Origin: Siderastrea siderea
Lineage: Eukaryota; Cnidaria; Anthozoa; Scleractinia; Rhizangiidae
Length of the DNA: 64,000 nucleotides
Direction: 5' to 3'
Assembly (NCBI GenBank): GCA_964030785.1
Contig: CAXIQD010000054.1
Location: forward strand, 124,001 to 188,000
The notes beneath the pieces were generated by a model. The model did no database searches. It worked only from the letters and a program-made list of their open reading frames with translations, and was not told the origin of the DNA. This document shows positions 39,101 to 43,248 of the stretch, one piece after another. Within the stretch, counting starts at the first letter, position 1, and each line of letters opens with the position of its first letter. A program made the position numbers and the translations under genes.

Positions 39101-42100
39101 TGGTAAATCAAAAGCTACTTGATTCGAACTCTCGCGGTATGTCGACGCCATGTTTCTTTAATCTGTTGTCCGCTATTTTGATTTAGCAGCGTTTTCCCCT
39201 AAGTGAAAGATTAACGATCTATGTGTCTTCACAAGCTCACAAAAAAAAGACAAACTAACAGCCAAGGCTCTTGGTGCATGTGTTCTTGAGACAGTTTACT
39301 CGTCACTAAGAGCATTTATACTACTTGGGTATTTTCAGTATTGCTGTCATTACGTGAAGCCACACCATGTGCCTAACATTTGTCAACCGAGTTATAAATA
39401 CCCCTTATTAGCCGAGTTCGAGGTCCGTACTGTGAGTTACCGACCGAGTTTTTTCAGCTCGAAAACTAAATGAGTTTTTTCAGTTCGGAAATGAAACGCG
39501 CGAATTTCAGTGGTTGCTCGTCGAAGTTCAACGTGAACTGATGTCGCTGAATGAAAACGTCATGGCTTTATTTCTCTGAAAAAAAAAACATTTTTTTTTC
39601 GTCCGGAACGTACCCGAAAAAGCAAGGTTAATTTAGTTGGAAAGCGTTCTTCGTTACTGACAGGGACAAACAAGAAGAAATCGTGGAGTGTTGAAGTCGT
39701 GTTTGTCGAGGTGGAAATGTGGCGGCATTCAGCCAAGAACAAGTGAATGATGAAACTTTTAAATAACAAAGAAAGTACTTCCACCTGTCCTTGGCTCTCA
39801 GTTTGTCTCAAGCAGGTTGTTTTTCGAGCAAACTATATGCCGGAAGCTGAATATCAACGAGTTGCGTAGGAAATTACGAGTTTTAGTCGGGCTTTACAAA
39901 CGCCGGCTGAGCTAGCGAGGGTGGACTTTTGAAAAACGTAATTTACATGGATCTCTCAGCAAGAACAAGACTGTTTTGGAGGAATCAAGGTACTTAAGGT
40001 TAACAGTTTTGTTTCCCTGATAGGAAATAAATAGAGCGGTGAGTTGCAAGTTTCAAGCTTCATTCGGATCAAAATTTAAGCTTATGTAGACTGGTTAACG
40101 ATAAAACTATTTGCGAGTTGTTTTGAAGTTTAGTTTTTTTCTAATTTAAAAAGAACTGTTACTGAGGGAGCAATGGCTTGGAAATGTTTCGCTTCTAGTT
40201 TTCACGGTCTTTGCAAATTAATTTAAAGGTCGTTTTAGCTCCTTTTTTCAGCATGTTTTGACTTACCGGTTGCGATATAAACTTACGGGCTCTCAAGTTG
40301 AAATTATAAATGCTTTTAGCTTCCCAATTTTTAAGTGAAAGCTTTCAGAGAGTTTGTAAACTAAAAAGATTTTAATCTTGCTTTTACTCGTTTTTATGTA
40401 TCGTGTCTAAGAGATTAGCTACTATTTCTTCAATGTATAAAACTACTGCCGCAAAATGTCCAAAATGGATTCACGGCCTTTCAAATTTTATGGTCCGTAC
40501 AGTAAAATACGGCCCGCAAAATTGACCAATCACAGAGCGCGTACTAACTGAGAGATATAATAAATACATCTTATTCGATGGTTTAACAGATAATACGTGC
40601 GGATATTTTGCGAGTTGCGTAGTATTAAATATGAGCAATGAGCAAAATTTCCGCCCGTATTATATGTTAATCCATCGAATAAGAAATTTATTATTCCACT
40701 TGAAAAATCACGTTGAAATTTGGTTTTTCCAGTCCTTCGGCCAGAAAACCTGTGAAACCTGGATTTTGCAGTGCAATACACAATTTTACTGTGTAATACC
40801 GTGGCATATTTTGCACGTTCTCTTGACCTTTTATGGTAAAATGGCGCAAGAGTTGAATAATAAAACTGGTTAAGATTTCCTTTACTTCGTATGGAAAAGG
40901 GACCTTTTCCGCGTGAAGCAAGGGAAACAGGAGACGTCTGCGCGCAGGCTAGTTAGGATTCAATGTCTTACCTCTTTTTTTTTCTGGGCTTTGGCCGGGA
41001 CTAAAGAGAAGGGAATAACGGCACATGGTGTGGCTTCACGTAATGACAGCAATACTGAAAATATCCAAGCAGTATAAATAGCTATAAATACTCTTAGTGA
41101 CGAGTAAACTGTCTCAAAAACACATGTACCAAGAGCCTTGGCTGTTAGTTTTTTTTGTTTTTTTTTTTTGTGAGCGTATGAAGACATATGGATCGTTAAA
41201 TCTTTCACTTAGGGGCAGAGAAATGCTGGTAAATCAAAATAGTGGAGAACATACCGCGAGAGTTCGAATCAAGTAGCTTTTGACTTACCAGAAAATTTCA
41301 GCTACACACGCTTACCTTGCTGGAGAGTCCTCCATGTCGATAGAAGTGCGAAAAAGCCCAGGAATTAATAAATTATAAGAATTATGGTTGGCGAGAAAAC
41401 GTAAGGCAGGGGGTTGGGGTGGGGATAGTGAGGAGAATGGTTTTGGTGGGGGTCAGAAGGTAACGTTAACAATGTAGCGTGGTTTAACCTCAATTGTTCG
41501 TCTTTTCAGCGATCTTGTGTTTATTAAATCGTCATTTGGAGTTGAAGTATTCCGGCATTCCGGGTTTAAGTATTCTGGCGTTCCGCGGGTTTAAGGGTTG
41601 AAGTATTCCGGCGTTAAGGGTTTTAGTATTCCGGCGTTCCGGGTGTAAGTATTCCGGGTTCCGGGTTTTAGTATTCCGGCGTTCCGGGTTTAAGTATTCC
41701 TCCGTTCTGGCGTCCTGGCGTTCCGGCATTCCGGCGTTCCGGGTTTAAGTACATGCCGTCGTCTTTCGAAACAACTCGATTCCGCGACTGAGAACCCATT
41801 CGTTTTCTGCGGTTACAAGGTCTCGCATGTGATTGGTCAAAACACACATTCCAGGAATATTTTCAGTGTTCACGGTTTTCTTAATTTGAGTGTAACAGCC
41901 TAGGCTTGGTCAGACTAGTTTCGGCCCATCGTATGTTTTGAGCACTAAAGACTAGCTACAGGATTCGATAAGAAAATGAGACAATTCAACGTACTCAGCC
42001 TCCGTCCAATTTACTGTCTAATGAAGTTGGTCTGATCGCTCAAAAGTCACTTGCCTGCACGTCCAGTATGTTCTGATTGGGTTGCTATTGCTTTTCTTTT

Positions 42101-42545
42101 TTATTGTTTACATTTTCACGCGAAGGCCTACTGTTCTCAATTCCGATAGGATGGTTCATCGTTTCGCAAGCATTAAAATTAATACGTGCAAATGCTTACA
42201 CTAACGCAGTTTTCATTTAACATGCAACATGATTTTATTCAGAACTACTTTGTTTACTCTCTGATTGCAAAAACTAACAAATGCCATGGTCTTAAAAGAA
42301 TTCTCAACAGTGCAAGGCCAAAAGGTCAAAACATCCAAGTTAAAACTTTACATAAAATAACGAACACTCACTCTATTTCTGTCATGTCGACACAATTTTG
42401 TCTAAAGTTTCCCAATTCTTCTGCATGTGCTCGTATAAACAAAGTTTCCTCCGTCATTTTGAAATTTGATGCCAGTAAAACGTGAAACACCACTGTTACC
42501 CCGGCTTCTGGTGGAACCTGCTGAAGAATTGTAAGTGGTTGCGTT
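1..42545 (-). CDS. RNF213: RNF213-like giant E3 ubiquitin ligase, N-terminal part, whole-gene span (exons listed separately)
   Basis: This entry gives the span of one gene read right to left; it leaves the window at position 1. RNF213 proteins are cytosolic giant ligases with an N-terminal CBM20 and stalk, a dynein-like AAA+ core and a RING/RZ ubiquitin-ligase module, linked to lipid droplets and to ubiquitylation of intracellular pathogens. Only the CBM20 and stalk, up to the approach to the AAA+ core, are present here, about 1,180 codons. Identification rests on a CBM20 start (VTVVFHVLLASNF) and on stalk blocks that I remember as conserved with human RNF213 (VDLALISAGESD, LPQKL, LEWLKTVKESHGSV). 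Splice phases close across nearly every junction, which argues for a live gene. Exons upstream of 42545 and downstream of 1 are not seen. Confidence 0.8.
290..1349. mobile_element. 1,060-bp insertion (MITE-like) present only in the left block
   Basis: The empty site is visible at 5371 (aaaatat then gtaggg). The insert opens with a long hairpin, about 297-441, in which GTGGGATATTTTTACGAG recurs inverted as CTCGTAAAAATATCCCAC-like sequence. It closes with GTTGAATAATAA. The same hairpin style and the same closing motif recur at 40569-40870. No transposase is encoded. It looks like a non-autonomous inverted-repeat element; the target duplication is not clear. Confidence 0.7.
1559..1788 (-). CDS. 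RNF213: RNF213-like exon, left-hand copy: VDLALISAGESD
   Basis: Counterpart of 5582-5811, with the same splice sites, and LRESPEQKVNF where the twin has LKESPEHKVNF. It ends phase 0 at a GTAAGA donor and joins the exon at 1-162 in frame, giving LPQKL followed by YDTSRHLEWL. That order equals the order remembered in human RNF213. Confidence 0.78.
1994..2178. mobile_element. 185-bp insertion flanked by GTTAGC direct repeats
   Basis: The left block has GTTAGC at 1988-1993 and again at 2173-2178; the right block has a single GTTAGC at the matching place. The insert contains aggggtttcaataaaa and a GTAGCCGAC/GTCGGC stem. A 6-bp target duplication and the short length fit a SINE or small MITE. Confidence 0.6.
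2782..2939 (-). CDS. RNF213: RNF213-like exon, left-hand copy: CFKAVVDSRRLVEWL
   Basis: Its coding sequence appears the same as that of the exon at 6620-6777. The acceptor is attttgcag; the 3' boundary carries the same phase ambiguity as its twin. Confidence 0.6.
3272..3876 (-). CDS. RNF213: RNF213-like exon, left-hand copy: long stalk exon
   Basis: Counterpart of 7110-7714, with the same length and splice sites and only scattered substitutions (for example ELRNQ here against DLRNQ there, and ETRAAQ against EKRAAQ). The frame is intact. The low, mostly single-base divergence is of the kind seen between haplotypes of a heterozygous invertebrate. Confidence 0.72.
4115..4405 (-). CDS. RNF213: RNF213-like exon, left-hand copy: coiled stalk
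   Basis: Near-identical counterpart of 7953-8243, with the same acceptor and GTAAGG donor and an intact frame through FINMCDLIAP. If the two blocks are alleles, this exon and its twin are one exon of one gene. If they are a true duplication, the gene would repeat about 500 residues of stalk. Confidence 0.7.
4860..5040 (-). CDS. RNF213: RNF213-like exon, left-hand copy, truncated by assembly gap
   Basis: This matches the exon at 8699-8918, but its 5' part is replaced by Ns from 5041. The readable portion has the same donor (GTAAAT) and the same frame, ending NPMTGYFKFF in the right copy and a near-identical form here. The match to the right copy runs right up to the gap edge, which is what a contig end would look like. 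Confidence 0.6.
5041..5240. other. Assembly gap of 200 N
   Basis: Exactly 200 undetermined bases. The round length suggests a scaffolding placeholder, not a measured gap. It separates two blocks that match each other from end to end (158-5040 and 5241-8879). Confidence 0.99.
5582..5811 (-). CDS. RNF213: RNF213-like exon, right-hand copy: VDLALISAGESD
   Basis: The acceptor ctattttcacag and donor TTG|GTAAGA frame an exon encoding TQELKVLVDLALISAGESD and, near its end, WKAVEADQRLPQKL. Vertebrate RNF213 carries a closely similar block (ELKVFVDLASISAGEND, then LPRKL), recalled from the human protein. It ends in phase 0, as required by the LEWLKTVKESHG exon at 1-162. In the right copy that following exon would fall in the N gap. 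Confidence 0.82.
6620..6777 (-). CDS. RNF213: RNF213-like exon, right-hand copy: CFKAVVDSRRLVEWL
   Basis: The acceptor attttgcag is clear. The product begins LSVEFKQKPLNSIDKKF and contains CFKAVVDSRRLVEWLRTTI. The donor given here (GTGTAAG) leaves phase 2, whereas the next exon appears to need phase 1; an upstream GTAC would fix the phase but shorten the exon. The 3' boundary is therefore uncertain. The same ambiguity exists in the left copy because the sequence is identical there. Confidence 0.65.
7110..7714 (-). CDS. RNF213: RNF213-like exon, right-hand copy: long stalk exon (605 bp)
   Basis: The largest exon of the gene in this window: tctctgcag acceptor, CAG|GTAAGT donor, 201 codons plus two bases. 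It encodes a basic, helical segment with VWKPAYEAWNQLVTSVMDGS and NSYKNRKPELVREFVCIF, then a charged coiled stretch ending RNQ. The W-x4-W-x-x-L...DG-x-L pattern is what I expect from RNF213 stalk repeats. Against the copy at 3272-3876 only scattered substitutions are seen, with no frame break in either, so both are coding-competent. Confidence 0.8.
7953..8243 (-). CDS. RNF213: RNF213-like exon, right-hand copy: coiled stalk
   Basis: The exon lies between a tttaacag acceptor and a GTAAGG donor. It encodes a heptad-like helical region (SVLTALVERISNASVTLEVL, KHKQRFLELLKAN) ending FINMCDLIAP. The terminal G joins TG of the next exon to give Val. It differs from its twin at 4115-4405 by only a few bases, for example Gly instead of Ala after the internal Met. 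Confidence 0.78.
8699..8918 (-). CDS. RNF213: RNF213-like exon, right-hand copy: WP/YFKFF block
   Basis: The acceptor is gatattttag and the donor GTAAAT. The frame is open throughout, encoding SRQGEDAGRAFETLSGSS, then LLSMLLTKSWPK and ending LSWNPMTGYFKFF. It ends with one base that completes Ala with the following exon. The counterpart in the left copy (4860-5040) is cut by the assembly gap. Confidence 0.75.
9121..9237 (-). CDS. RNF213: RNF213-like exon: MRETYLVEIF...
   Basis: The 39-codon exon is in phase 0 at both ends, with a clear AAC|GTAAGT donor. It encodes MRETYLVEIFCEVNLDEYDR and then AIGESFTKLAFGAVEKIIN. It begins exactly with ATG after a T-rich stretch ending ataag. It could therefore be an internal exon (preferred, because phases chain to 20514) or an alternative first exon. 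Confidence 0.68.
9803..10481. mobile_element. MITE-like element with CGTTTCTTTGG termini
   Basis: The left end reads GTGCGTTTCTTTGGGAAAA and the right end, inverted, GTCGTTTCTTTGGAAGAA. Further CGTTTCTTT plus AATCCGGATTT motifs lie inside (around 9860 and 9980), so the unit may be composite or nested. No coding capacity was seen. Confidence 0.5.
10491..10931. mobile_element. MITE-like element with TATACCTGCCAA termini
   Basis: TATACCTGCCAACTTT at the left and, inverted at the right, TATACCTGCCAAGTGTCACG. The right end also holds a GGCGTGA..TCACGCC hairpin. Non-coding. The TATA context suggests a TA-type target. Confidence 0.55.
10932..12150. other. Intronic stretch without recognised gene
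   Basis: Part of the 11.3 kb RNF213-like intron. I see only short ORFs without splice context. A short GAAGGATTC/GAATCCTTC hairpin lies near 11110-11135. Nothing else could be supported. Confidence 0.6.
12151..12770. repeat. Direct repeat of about 165 bp, two copies 454 bp apart
   Basis: The segment beginning gaaactctaagaagcatact and ending ttctcactattcagtggtaa occurs at about 12158-12315 and again at about 12612-12765 with scattered changes. A related neighbouring motif (aaaaacaactctgtcct...ttttttgctcaatca) is at about 12386 and again at 13174. Sequence like the stretch before the second copy also occurs near 19598-19670. A run of 17 G lies at 12534-12550. Confidence 0.7.
12777..12963. mobile_element. 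187-bp palindromic MITE
   Basis: Termini are TAGTATAAATCTACTAGCG and, inverted at the right end, TAGTACAAATCTACTAGACG. An internal CACTATCTA..TAGATAGTGAGTAG stem is also present. Non-coding. Confidence 0.65.
12968..13071. repeat. 104-bp hairpin (inverted repeat)
   Basis: AACAATTAGATTAT at the left pairs with ATAATCTAATTGTT at the right. The inner arms ATTTCTATGCGTGATAGTTG and CAACTATCACGCGATAGAAAT pair around a short GAAGCCGAAGGCC loop. Probably a MITE relic. Confidence 0.75.
13505..16429 (+). CDS. Transposase-like multi-exon gene (Kolobok-like relative?), nested in the RNF213-like intron
   Basis: Exons with matching phases: 13505-13760 (ATG; REPTFNLWNERKEALGL, then TNSEFAEMLLHQHF; donor GTAAGA), 15076-15183 (WVEPVRNHFWHCAETCDGD), 15299-15504 (MHHVCGEHEWDGATCSHGPL), 16021-16080 (RHTSNFNSMLLKYAPKRIAL) and 16243-16429 (LLAALDHNFHVFHKTLEG, stop TGA). 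Likely extra exons: 13916-13991 and one ending at 14356 (donor GTAAGA). HxW/C..H and HTS..LLKY.PKR..LDHN text matches C-terminal halves of repeat-borne anthozoan proteins that I believe derive from a Kolobok-type transposase; this assignment is from memory. The central catalytic core was not found between 14357 and 15075, and the candidate second exon hits a TAA. The copy is probably internally deleted, though its 3' exons are intact. Confidence 0.6.
16600..16920. repeat. Dispersed-repeat-like stretch with recurring 'gtcaggga' motifs
   Basis: From gggttcccacggtcaggg onward, the motif gtcaggga(a) recurs about five times (16619, 16656, 16723, 16861, 16883). The stretch has the look of an old dispersed repeat. 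No ends were defined. Confidence 0.35.
16921..18342. other. Intronic stretch: AT-rich, one imperfect 75-bp tandem pair, one long G-run
   Basis: An imperfect tandem pair spans about 17487-17635 (tgttcatggttgttggatttgcaaagtaaaac and its next copy). A run of about 15 G interrupted only near its ends lies at about 17960-17981 and is followed by more G-rich sequence, giving G-quadruplex potential. No gene was seen. Confidence 0.5.
18343..19466 (-). pseudogene. P2X7 C-terminal-domain protein with Cys-rich region, frameshifted
   Basis: Three exons: 19270-19466 (ATG, acidic MAERMQLEVSESEEAL), 18945-19163 (CRCKNTCSRKKS then GCPCRNADCKCTSSCQCG, a Cys-rich CXC-like segment; donor GTAAAC) and 18343-18838 (WCICGVCRRMQ...CCQK, then CVTSYVLFNTTWLDREVL, AAYRQYTLWKYGKL, ILPSCVV, GNYMGF, stop TAG). 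The last exon matches the cytoplasmic zinc-binding tail of P2X7 receptors (WCxCGxC, CCxK, AYRxYxxWxxG, ILPSCC, GxYxGF); no channel part is present. Two breaks are seen. The reading frame shifts by one base in an A-run near 18613-18627, between CCQK and CVTS. In exon 1 the frame leading phase-correctly into the Cys-rich exon is not the ATG frame. P2X7 tails attached to Cys-rich or transposase-like modules are common in anthozoans. Confidence 0.65.
19467..20513. other. Intronic stretch upstream of the P2X7-tail pseudogene
   Basis: Part of 19598-19670 resembles the repeat near 12505-12610. No promoter motif or gene could be supported. Confidence 0.45.
20514..20782 (-). CDS. RNF213: RNF213-like exon: LAIKLLFL stalk helices
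   Basis: The exon runs from a tttttacag acceptor to a GTACGT donor and is open for 89 codons. It encodes helices including SASLKLAEMFIERL, ICLAIKLLFLSIQNW and a polar coiled segment ending SLLRELQ. The text is typical of the RNF213 helical stalk. It ends in phase 0 and is followed by an 11.3 kb intron that contains two other gene-like units and many repeats. Confidence 0.72.
20783..21140. other. Intronic stretch without recognised feature
   Basis: AT-rich sequence between the RNF213-like exon and a recombinase fossil. A direct pair of aatcaatcac(t)a.ttt motifs lies at about 21081-21117. No coding support. Confidence 0.5.
21141..21693 (-). pseudogene. KIAA1958/DUF3504-like tyrosine-recombinase-derived fragment
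   Basis: Read on the minus strand: KWGRKVFEEWQQR, TAA stop, then VQDLTVSLEHMSANTLN and KFVCEVAKQNGERYPPNSLY. The frame then shifts to NRHLSETGGEDAFNVLN, followed by an intron-like gap ending ttataacag, then FATFRKVLDAEMKDATK and EGAILWEKGLLA, and stops matching. The order W-G-x-K-V-F-x-x-W, Y-P-P-x-S-L-Y, F-R-K-x-L-D-A-E-M-K, L-W-E-K-G-L-L is the N-terminal part of the KIAA1958/QRICH1/ZMYM-type family derived from Crypton recombinases. The catalytic half is absent. A fossil within the 2.4 kb RNF213-like intron. Confidence 0.65.
21918..22010. repeat. 93-bp hairpin
   Basis: GATAAAATATTCCCG pairs with CGCTGATATTTTATC. Inner arms CCTTTATGGGC..TTTAAAACGGC and GCCGTTTTAAATGCCCATAAGG pair around a minimal loop. 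Likely the head of a MITE of the same class as 297-441. Confidence 0.65.
22481..22877. mobile_element. 397-bp MITE with TTAA target duplication
   Basis: TTAA at 22477-22480 and 22878-22881 flank termini CCCTATTTTGCCTGGG and, inverted at the right end, CCCTATCTAGCCTGGG. A CCCTA start plus TTAA target resembles piggyBac; Kolobok also uses TTAA. The interior has five head-to-tail ACGTTTCAYGG units (about 22656-22705) and poly-C runs near both ends. Non-coding. Confidence 0.75.
23217..23308 (-). CDS. RNF213: RNF213-like short exon (92 bp)
   Basis: The acceptor is tagag (a NAGNAG-like doublet; the second AG is needed for frame) and the donor is GTGTTT, which is weak. The product segment reads NELPFAKKQMIFFACQCAND and continues to RLRQY. 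It enters in phase 2 and leaves one base that completes Val with the next exon, 2.4 kb away. The splice sites are marginal, so this is the least certain exon of the chain. Confidence 0.5.
23477..23544 (-). CDS. RNF213: RNF213-like short exon (68 bp)
   Basis: A micro-exon between a ttgctag acceptor and a GTGAGC donor. It encodes SNSVEHCVQAMVSILETENE plus two or three residues. Entry phase 0 and exit phase 2 fit both neighbours. It is too short to recognise alone; the call depends on position, strand, splice sites and phase. Confidence 0.6.
23803..23977 (-). CDS. RNF213: RNF213-like exon: FTEVFPRL...WQLREIV helices
   Basis: The exon starts after a strong cccccgcag acceptor and completes a Gln codon with its first base. 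It encodes an amphipathic helical stretch including DFTEVFPRLASAFEVDRLL and VALVTFFPRGL. The chosen donor (GTGAAC) is weak. It is preferred because it leaves phase 0, which the next exon requires, and because the open frame beyond it loses similarity to stalk text. Confidence 0.7.
24225..24440 (-). CDS. RNF213: RNF213-like exon: WLLAVPLLHFLRG block
   Basis: The exon encodes NPEWLLAVPLLHFLRGDSKP and later WWGVQNL. This is a conserved-looking block that I associate with the RNF213 N-arm, from memory of the family. The acceptor is a T-run plus ag at 24441-24442; the donor is GTGAGA. Phase in is 2 and phase out is 2, both consistent with the neighbouring exons. The upstream 9.5 kb intron contains the minisatellite and several MITEs. 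Confidence 0.8.
25012..25419. mobile_element. 408-bp PIF/Harbinger-type MITE, TTA target duplication
   Basis: TTA at 25009-25011 and 25420-25422 flank termini GGGGCCGTTCACATGATACC and, inverted, GGGGCTGTTCACATGACACC. The interior carries many CATTCC/GGAATG motifs in both orientations. The 3-bp TTA duplication is typical of PIF/Harbinger. Confidence 0.8.
25420..28297. other. Intronic stretch, no supported gene; traces of decayed coding
   Basis: An open frame at 26252-26533 (+) has no domain or splice context that I can recognise. Between about 27760 and 28256 (+) the three frames together read like an eroded protein (RQEEQYELVKHNLL in one frame, AMLEEDAATMSLGEVEVVSR in another) with several stops, possibly a retrocopy. 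Otherwise featureless. Confidence 0.4.
27405..27460 (+). repeat. tRNA-derived SINE trace (B-box)
   Basis: GGTTCGATTCT at about 27434-27444 matches the RNA polymerase III B-box consensus (GGTTCGANTCC) with one change, preceded by tagcatgcaggaggttgcg. The A-box is poor, so this is only a remnant call. Confidence 0.35.
28298..28422. repeat. 125-bp inverted repeat (small MITE)
   Basis: AAAACTTTGGATTTATCAAC at the left pairs with GTTGATAAATCCAAAGTTTT at the right. The arms continue as TGAGTTGA..GGTAAATTG and CAATTACC..TCAACTCA. Confidence 0.75.
28510..30690 (+). repeat. Minisatellite, about 15/30-bp period (CATTCTGG..CATCCCGGTGT)
   Basis: The degenerate unit is built from CATTCTGGCTCATCCCGG and TGTCATTCYGGTGC halves, so a 15-bp monomer with a 30-bp higher-order period. 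It spans 29258-30690 and continues on the other side of an inserted element (28510-28531). It keeps a 307-codon open frame (29532-30455) only because the period is a multiple of three. That peptide is not a credible protein. Confidence 0.85.
28532..29257. mobile_element. 726-bp inverted-repeat element inserted inside the minisatellite
   Basis: Ends GGGGTCAATTCAGTAAA and, inverted at the right, GGGGTCAATTCAATAAA. Minisatellite text lies directly on both sides, so the element landed in the array. The interior has about a dozen ACTTGTAR/YTACAAGT motifs in both orientations, possibly transposase-binding repeats. A minus-strand frame at 28730-28948 (FIRRPRNFEERRLFDMENP) faintly resembles the start of a PIF/Harbinger nuclease, but it is only 72 codons. 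Confidence 0.75.
30691..32450. other. Intronic stretch without recognised gene
   Basis: AT-rich with short ORFs (31128-31316 minus, 31574-31780 plus, 32004-32276 plus), none with family similarity or convincing splice sites. Confidence 0.5.
32451..32885. mobile_element. 435-bp MITE with ACCTCCCAACTCAAA termini
   Basis: ACCTCCCAACTCAAA at the left and its exact inverse TTTGAGTTGGGAGGT at the right, flanked by TAT and ATA so that a TA target is possible. The interior is non-coding. Confidence 0.75.
33510..33700 (+). repeat. tRNA-related SINE
   Basis: A hairpin CATGACCTCTGCGATA / TATCGCAGAGGTCATG (33515-33558) runs into a near-perfect pol III B-box, GGTTCGATTCCCG (33559-33571). The tail (ctgcgatgatc...ccgcagttcaaatatatgaatttcatatatt) is shared with 60046-60112. 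The shared tail at two distant places marks it as an interspersed repeat. Confidence 0.65.
33924..34183 (-). CDS. RNF213: RNF213-like exon: N-terminal stalk helices
   Basis: The exon begins at GCG after a gattttcag acceptor and ends AGACA|GTGAGT. It encodes leucine-rich helices (for example ALIDHLKPKVDANISVLAK and VSAIVSSLAIIVLVKKYAI). Phase 0 at the start matches the previous exon. The terminal CA joins the first G of the exon at 24440 to give Gln, across a 9.5 kb intron. That phase match over such a long intron is the main support for linking the two halves into one gene. Confidence 0.75.
34358..35629. mobile_element. 1,272-bp element with AGGATCCTAGTCA termini and TTAA target duplication
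   Basis: TTAA at 34354-34357 and 35630-35633 flank AGGATCCTAGTCA and its inverse TGACTAGGATCCT. A 125-codon open frame inside (34549-34926, +) has no recognisable motif and is probably fortuitous. TTAA targets point to piggyBac or Kolobok groups. It sits in an RNF213-like intron. Confidence 0.75.
35630..36392. other. Intronic stretch without recognised feature
   Basis: Between the TTAA-flanked element and the next RNF213-like exon; only short frames, no motif. Confidence 0.5.
36393..36682 (-). CDS. RNF213: RNF213-like exon: region following CBM20
   Basis: The exon is open for 96 codons between a ttctcacag acceptor and a GTAC donor. It starts in phase 1, completing Val from the preceding exon, and ends in phase 0. 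The product carries YVCGDQSFFDRFKGYF and LLCFLPKWEGL, aromatic-rich helical text consistent with the linker after CBM20 in RNF213. I do not recognise a separate domain. The flanking introns are 393 bases (upstream side) and 2.2 kb (downstream side); the latter holds a TTAA-flanked transposon. Confidence 0.75.
37076..37284 (-). CDS. RNF213: RNF213-like exon: second half of CBM20 domain
   Basis: The exon encodes the strand pattern that ends a CBM20 fold: a CYKYVVVKKGAVHWEELP segment (tyrosine-rich strand, basic turn, Trp-Glu) after a GQFTINIDL strand. It begins with one base completing a Glu codon left by the previous exon and ends with the G of a GTC codon, followed by a strong GTGAGT donor. 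The intron before it is about 5.1 kb and contains the long-arm foldback element. Whether this CBM20 keeps glucan-binding aromatic residues cannot be judged by eye. Confidence 0.82.
38167..38579. mobile_element. 413-bp GGGGCTGTTTACATGG MITE (PIF/Harbinger-like)
   Basis: Termini GGGGCTGTTTACATGGAGGG and exact inverse, flanked by TAA and CAA (one mismatch from a 3-bp duplication). The interior is packed with CTAGGATCTTCCTAG-type palindromes (AGGAAGATCCTAGCGCTAGG). Same superfamily style as 25012-25419. Confidence 0.75.
38625..38850. repeat. Minisatellite, 23-bp unit, left arm
   Basis: First short GGAACGCC units, then GGAATACTTAAACCCGGAACGCC units (about 23 bp). Its inverted counterpart is at 41540-41755, as expected for foldback arms. 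Confidence 0.8.
40569..40872. mobile_element. MITE in the foldback loop, related to the 290-1349 insertion
   Basis: Hairpin CTTATTCGATGGTTTAACA / TGTTAATCCATCGAATAAG-like at 40569-40684, followed by TTTATTATTCCAC, and closing with GTTGAATAATAAAAC at 40853-40867. The start and end motifs match the 1,060-bp insertion in the left RNF213 block. Confidence 0.55.
41540..41755. repeat. Minisatellite, 23-bp unit, right arm (inverted)
   Basis: Inverse of the left-arm array (GGCGTTCCGGGTTTAAGTATTCC units), with different copy number and internal variants, so the arms have drifted or expanded independently. Confidence 0.8.
42372..42545 (-). CDS. RNF213: RNF213-like exon: first half of CBM20 domain
   Basis: This is the most 5' exon I can support. 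It encodes VPPEAGVTVVFHVLLASNF followed by a stretch with ETLFIRAHAEELGNF, which is the classic CBM20 start (V-T-V-x-F-x-V...E-x-L-x-x-x-G-x-x-x-E-L-G-x-W/F). CBM20 binds starch or glycogen-like glucans and is a known N-terminal module of RNF213. The acceptor may be at 42546 (after a pyrimidine-rich run ending in ttacag) or 25 bases further in, after ttcttcag; the longer form is chosen because its frame stays open. The donor is GTGAGT. The exon ends in phase 2, and the next exon supplies the one missing base. Confidence 0.8.
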
Positions 42546-43248
42546 CTGTAACAAGATCGGGAAAAAAGTTAGCAAATCGTAACAGAAGGCAGAATGAAAG
42601 GCTTGAAGAGAGCGCATCCATTTGCTTGTAGCAATTGCAAAGATACACTTACATCAATGCTGCAAAACACAATTGACTTAATTTAATCATTAACCCTTCA
42701 ACTGCACTCACTAGCTAGAGGAGGAGGAGGAGGAGGAGGAGGAGGAGGAGAAGAAGAAGAAGAAGAAGAAGAAGATCGTTTCCCAAAATTTCAGTTCCTG
42801 ATTTTAAAAACCCTAAAATAGTTCTGACTACCGCGCAAATCTCTCCATAACTACGTTTCCATGTAGGTTTATGTAGGGCACTGCTAAAACTTACGTTTTA
42901 CCGGCTTTTGCCAAAAATATACCTCAAATGGGAAGGTTTATGTTCCAAAGCGTTCCTTATAAGAGGAACAGCTACAAAAAAGGCACACTTATTCCTGAAA
43001 CAGTGTTAAAAAATGATGGCCTTAAATTTATATCAGCAAAACAAGGGTTTTCCCAGAGCTATCTTATTCCATGATACAAAAGTGAGTCCCTTTGTCCCCG
43101 GTATATCCGTGATCTCCGTTGAATGTATACAATCGTGCAAATCAGAACAAAATAAATAGGAAATAGATCACAGACACAAATGGCGAAACACTCACGCTCA
43201 ATGAAAAGAGCAAAAAGAATATCAACTTAAACAAGCTCCAACTACTAT
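42546..43248. other. Intergenic or intronic stretch with a GGA/GAA microsatellite
   Basis: (GGA)n then (GAA)n at about 42718-42774. No exon could be supported upstream of the CBM20 exon here, so the true 5' end of the RNF213-like gene is unresolved. Confidence 0.6.

Larger units (their letters stand above)
37514..41895. mobile_element. 4.4-kb foldback element with long inverted arms
   Basis: The outer ends are TTACACTCAA and its inverse. Arm segments match over about 37514-37642 plus 38602-39380 on the left and 41015-41895 on the right. They include a GGAACGCCGGAATACTTAAACCC-type minisatellite, a C-rich tract and an ATG-bearing exon-like segment with a GTAAGC donor in both arms. The left arm is interrupted by about 960 bp (37643-38601) that contains another MITE. 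The loop (39381-41014) has no long ORF. It fills most of the intron that splits the CBM20 domain. Confidence 0.8.
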
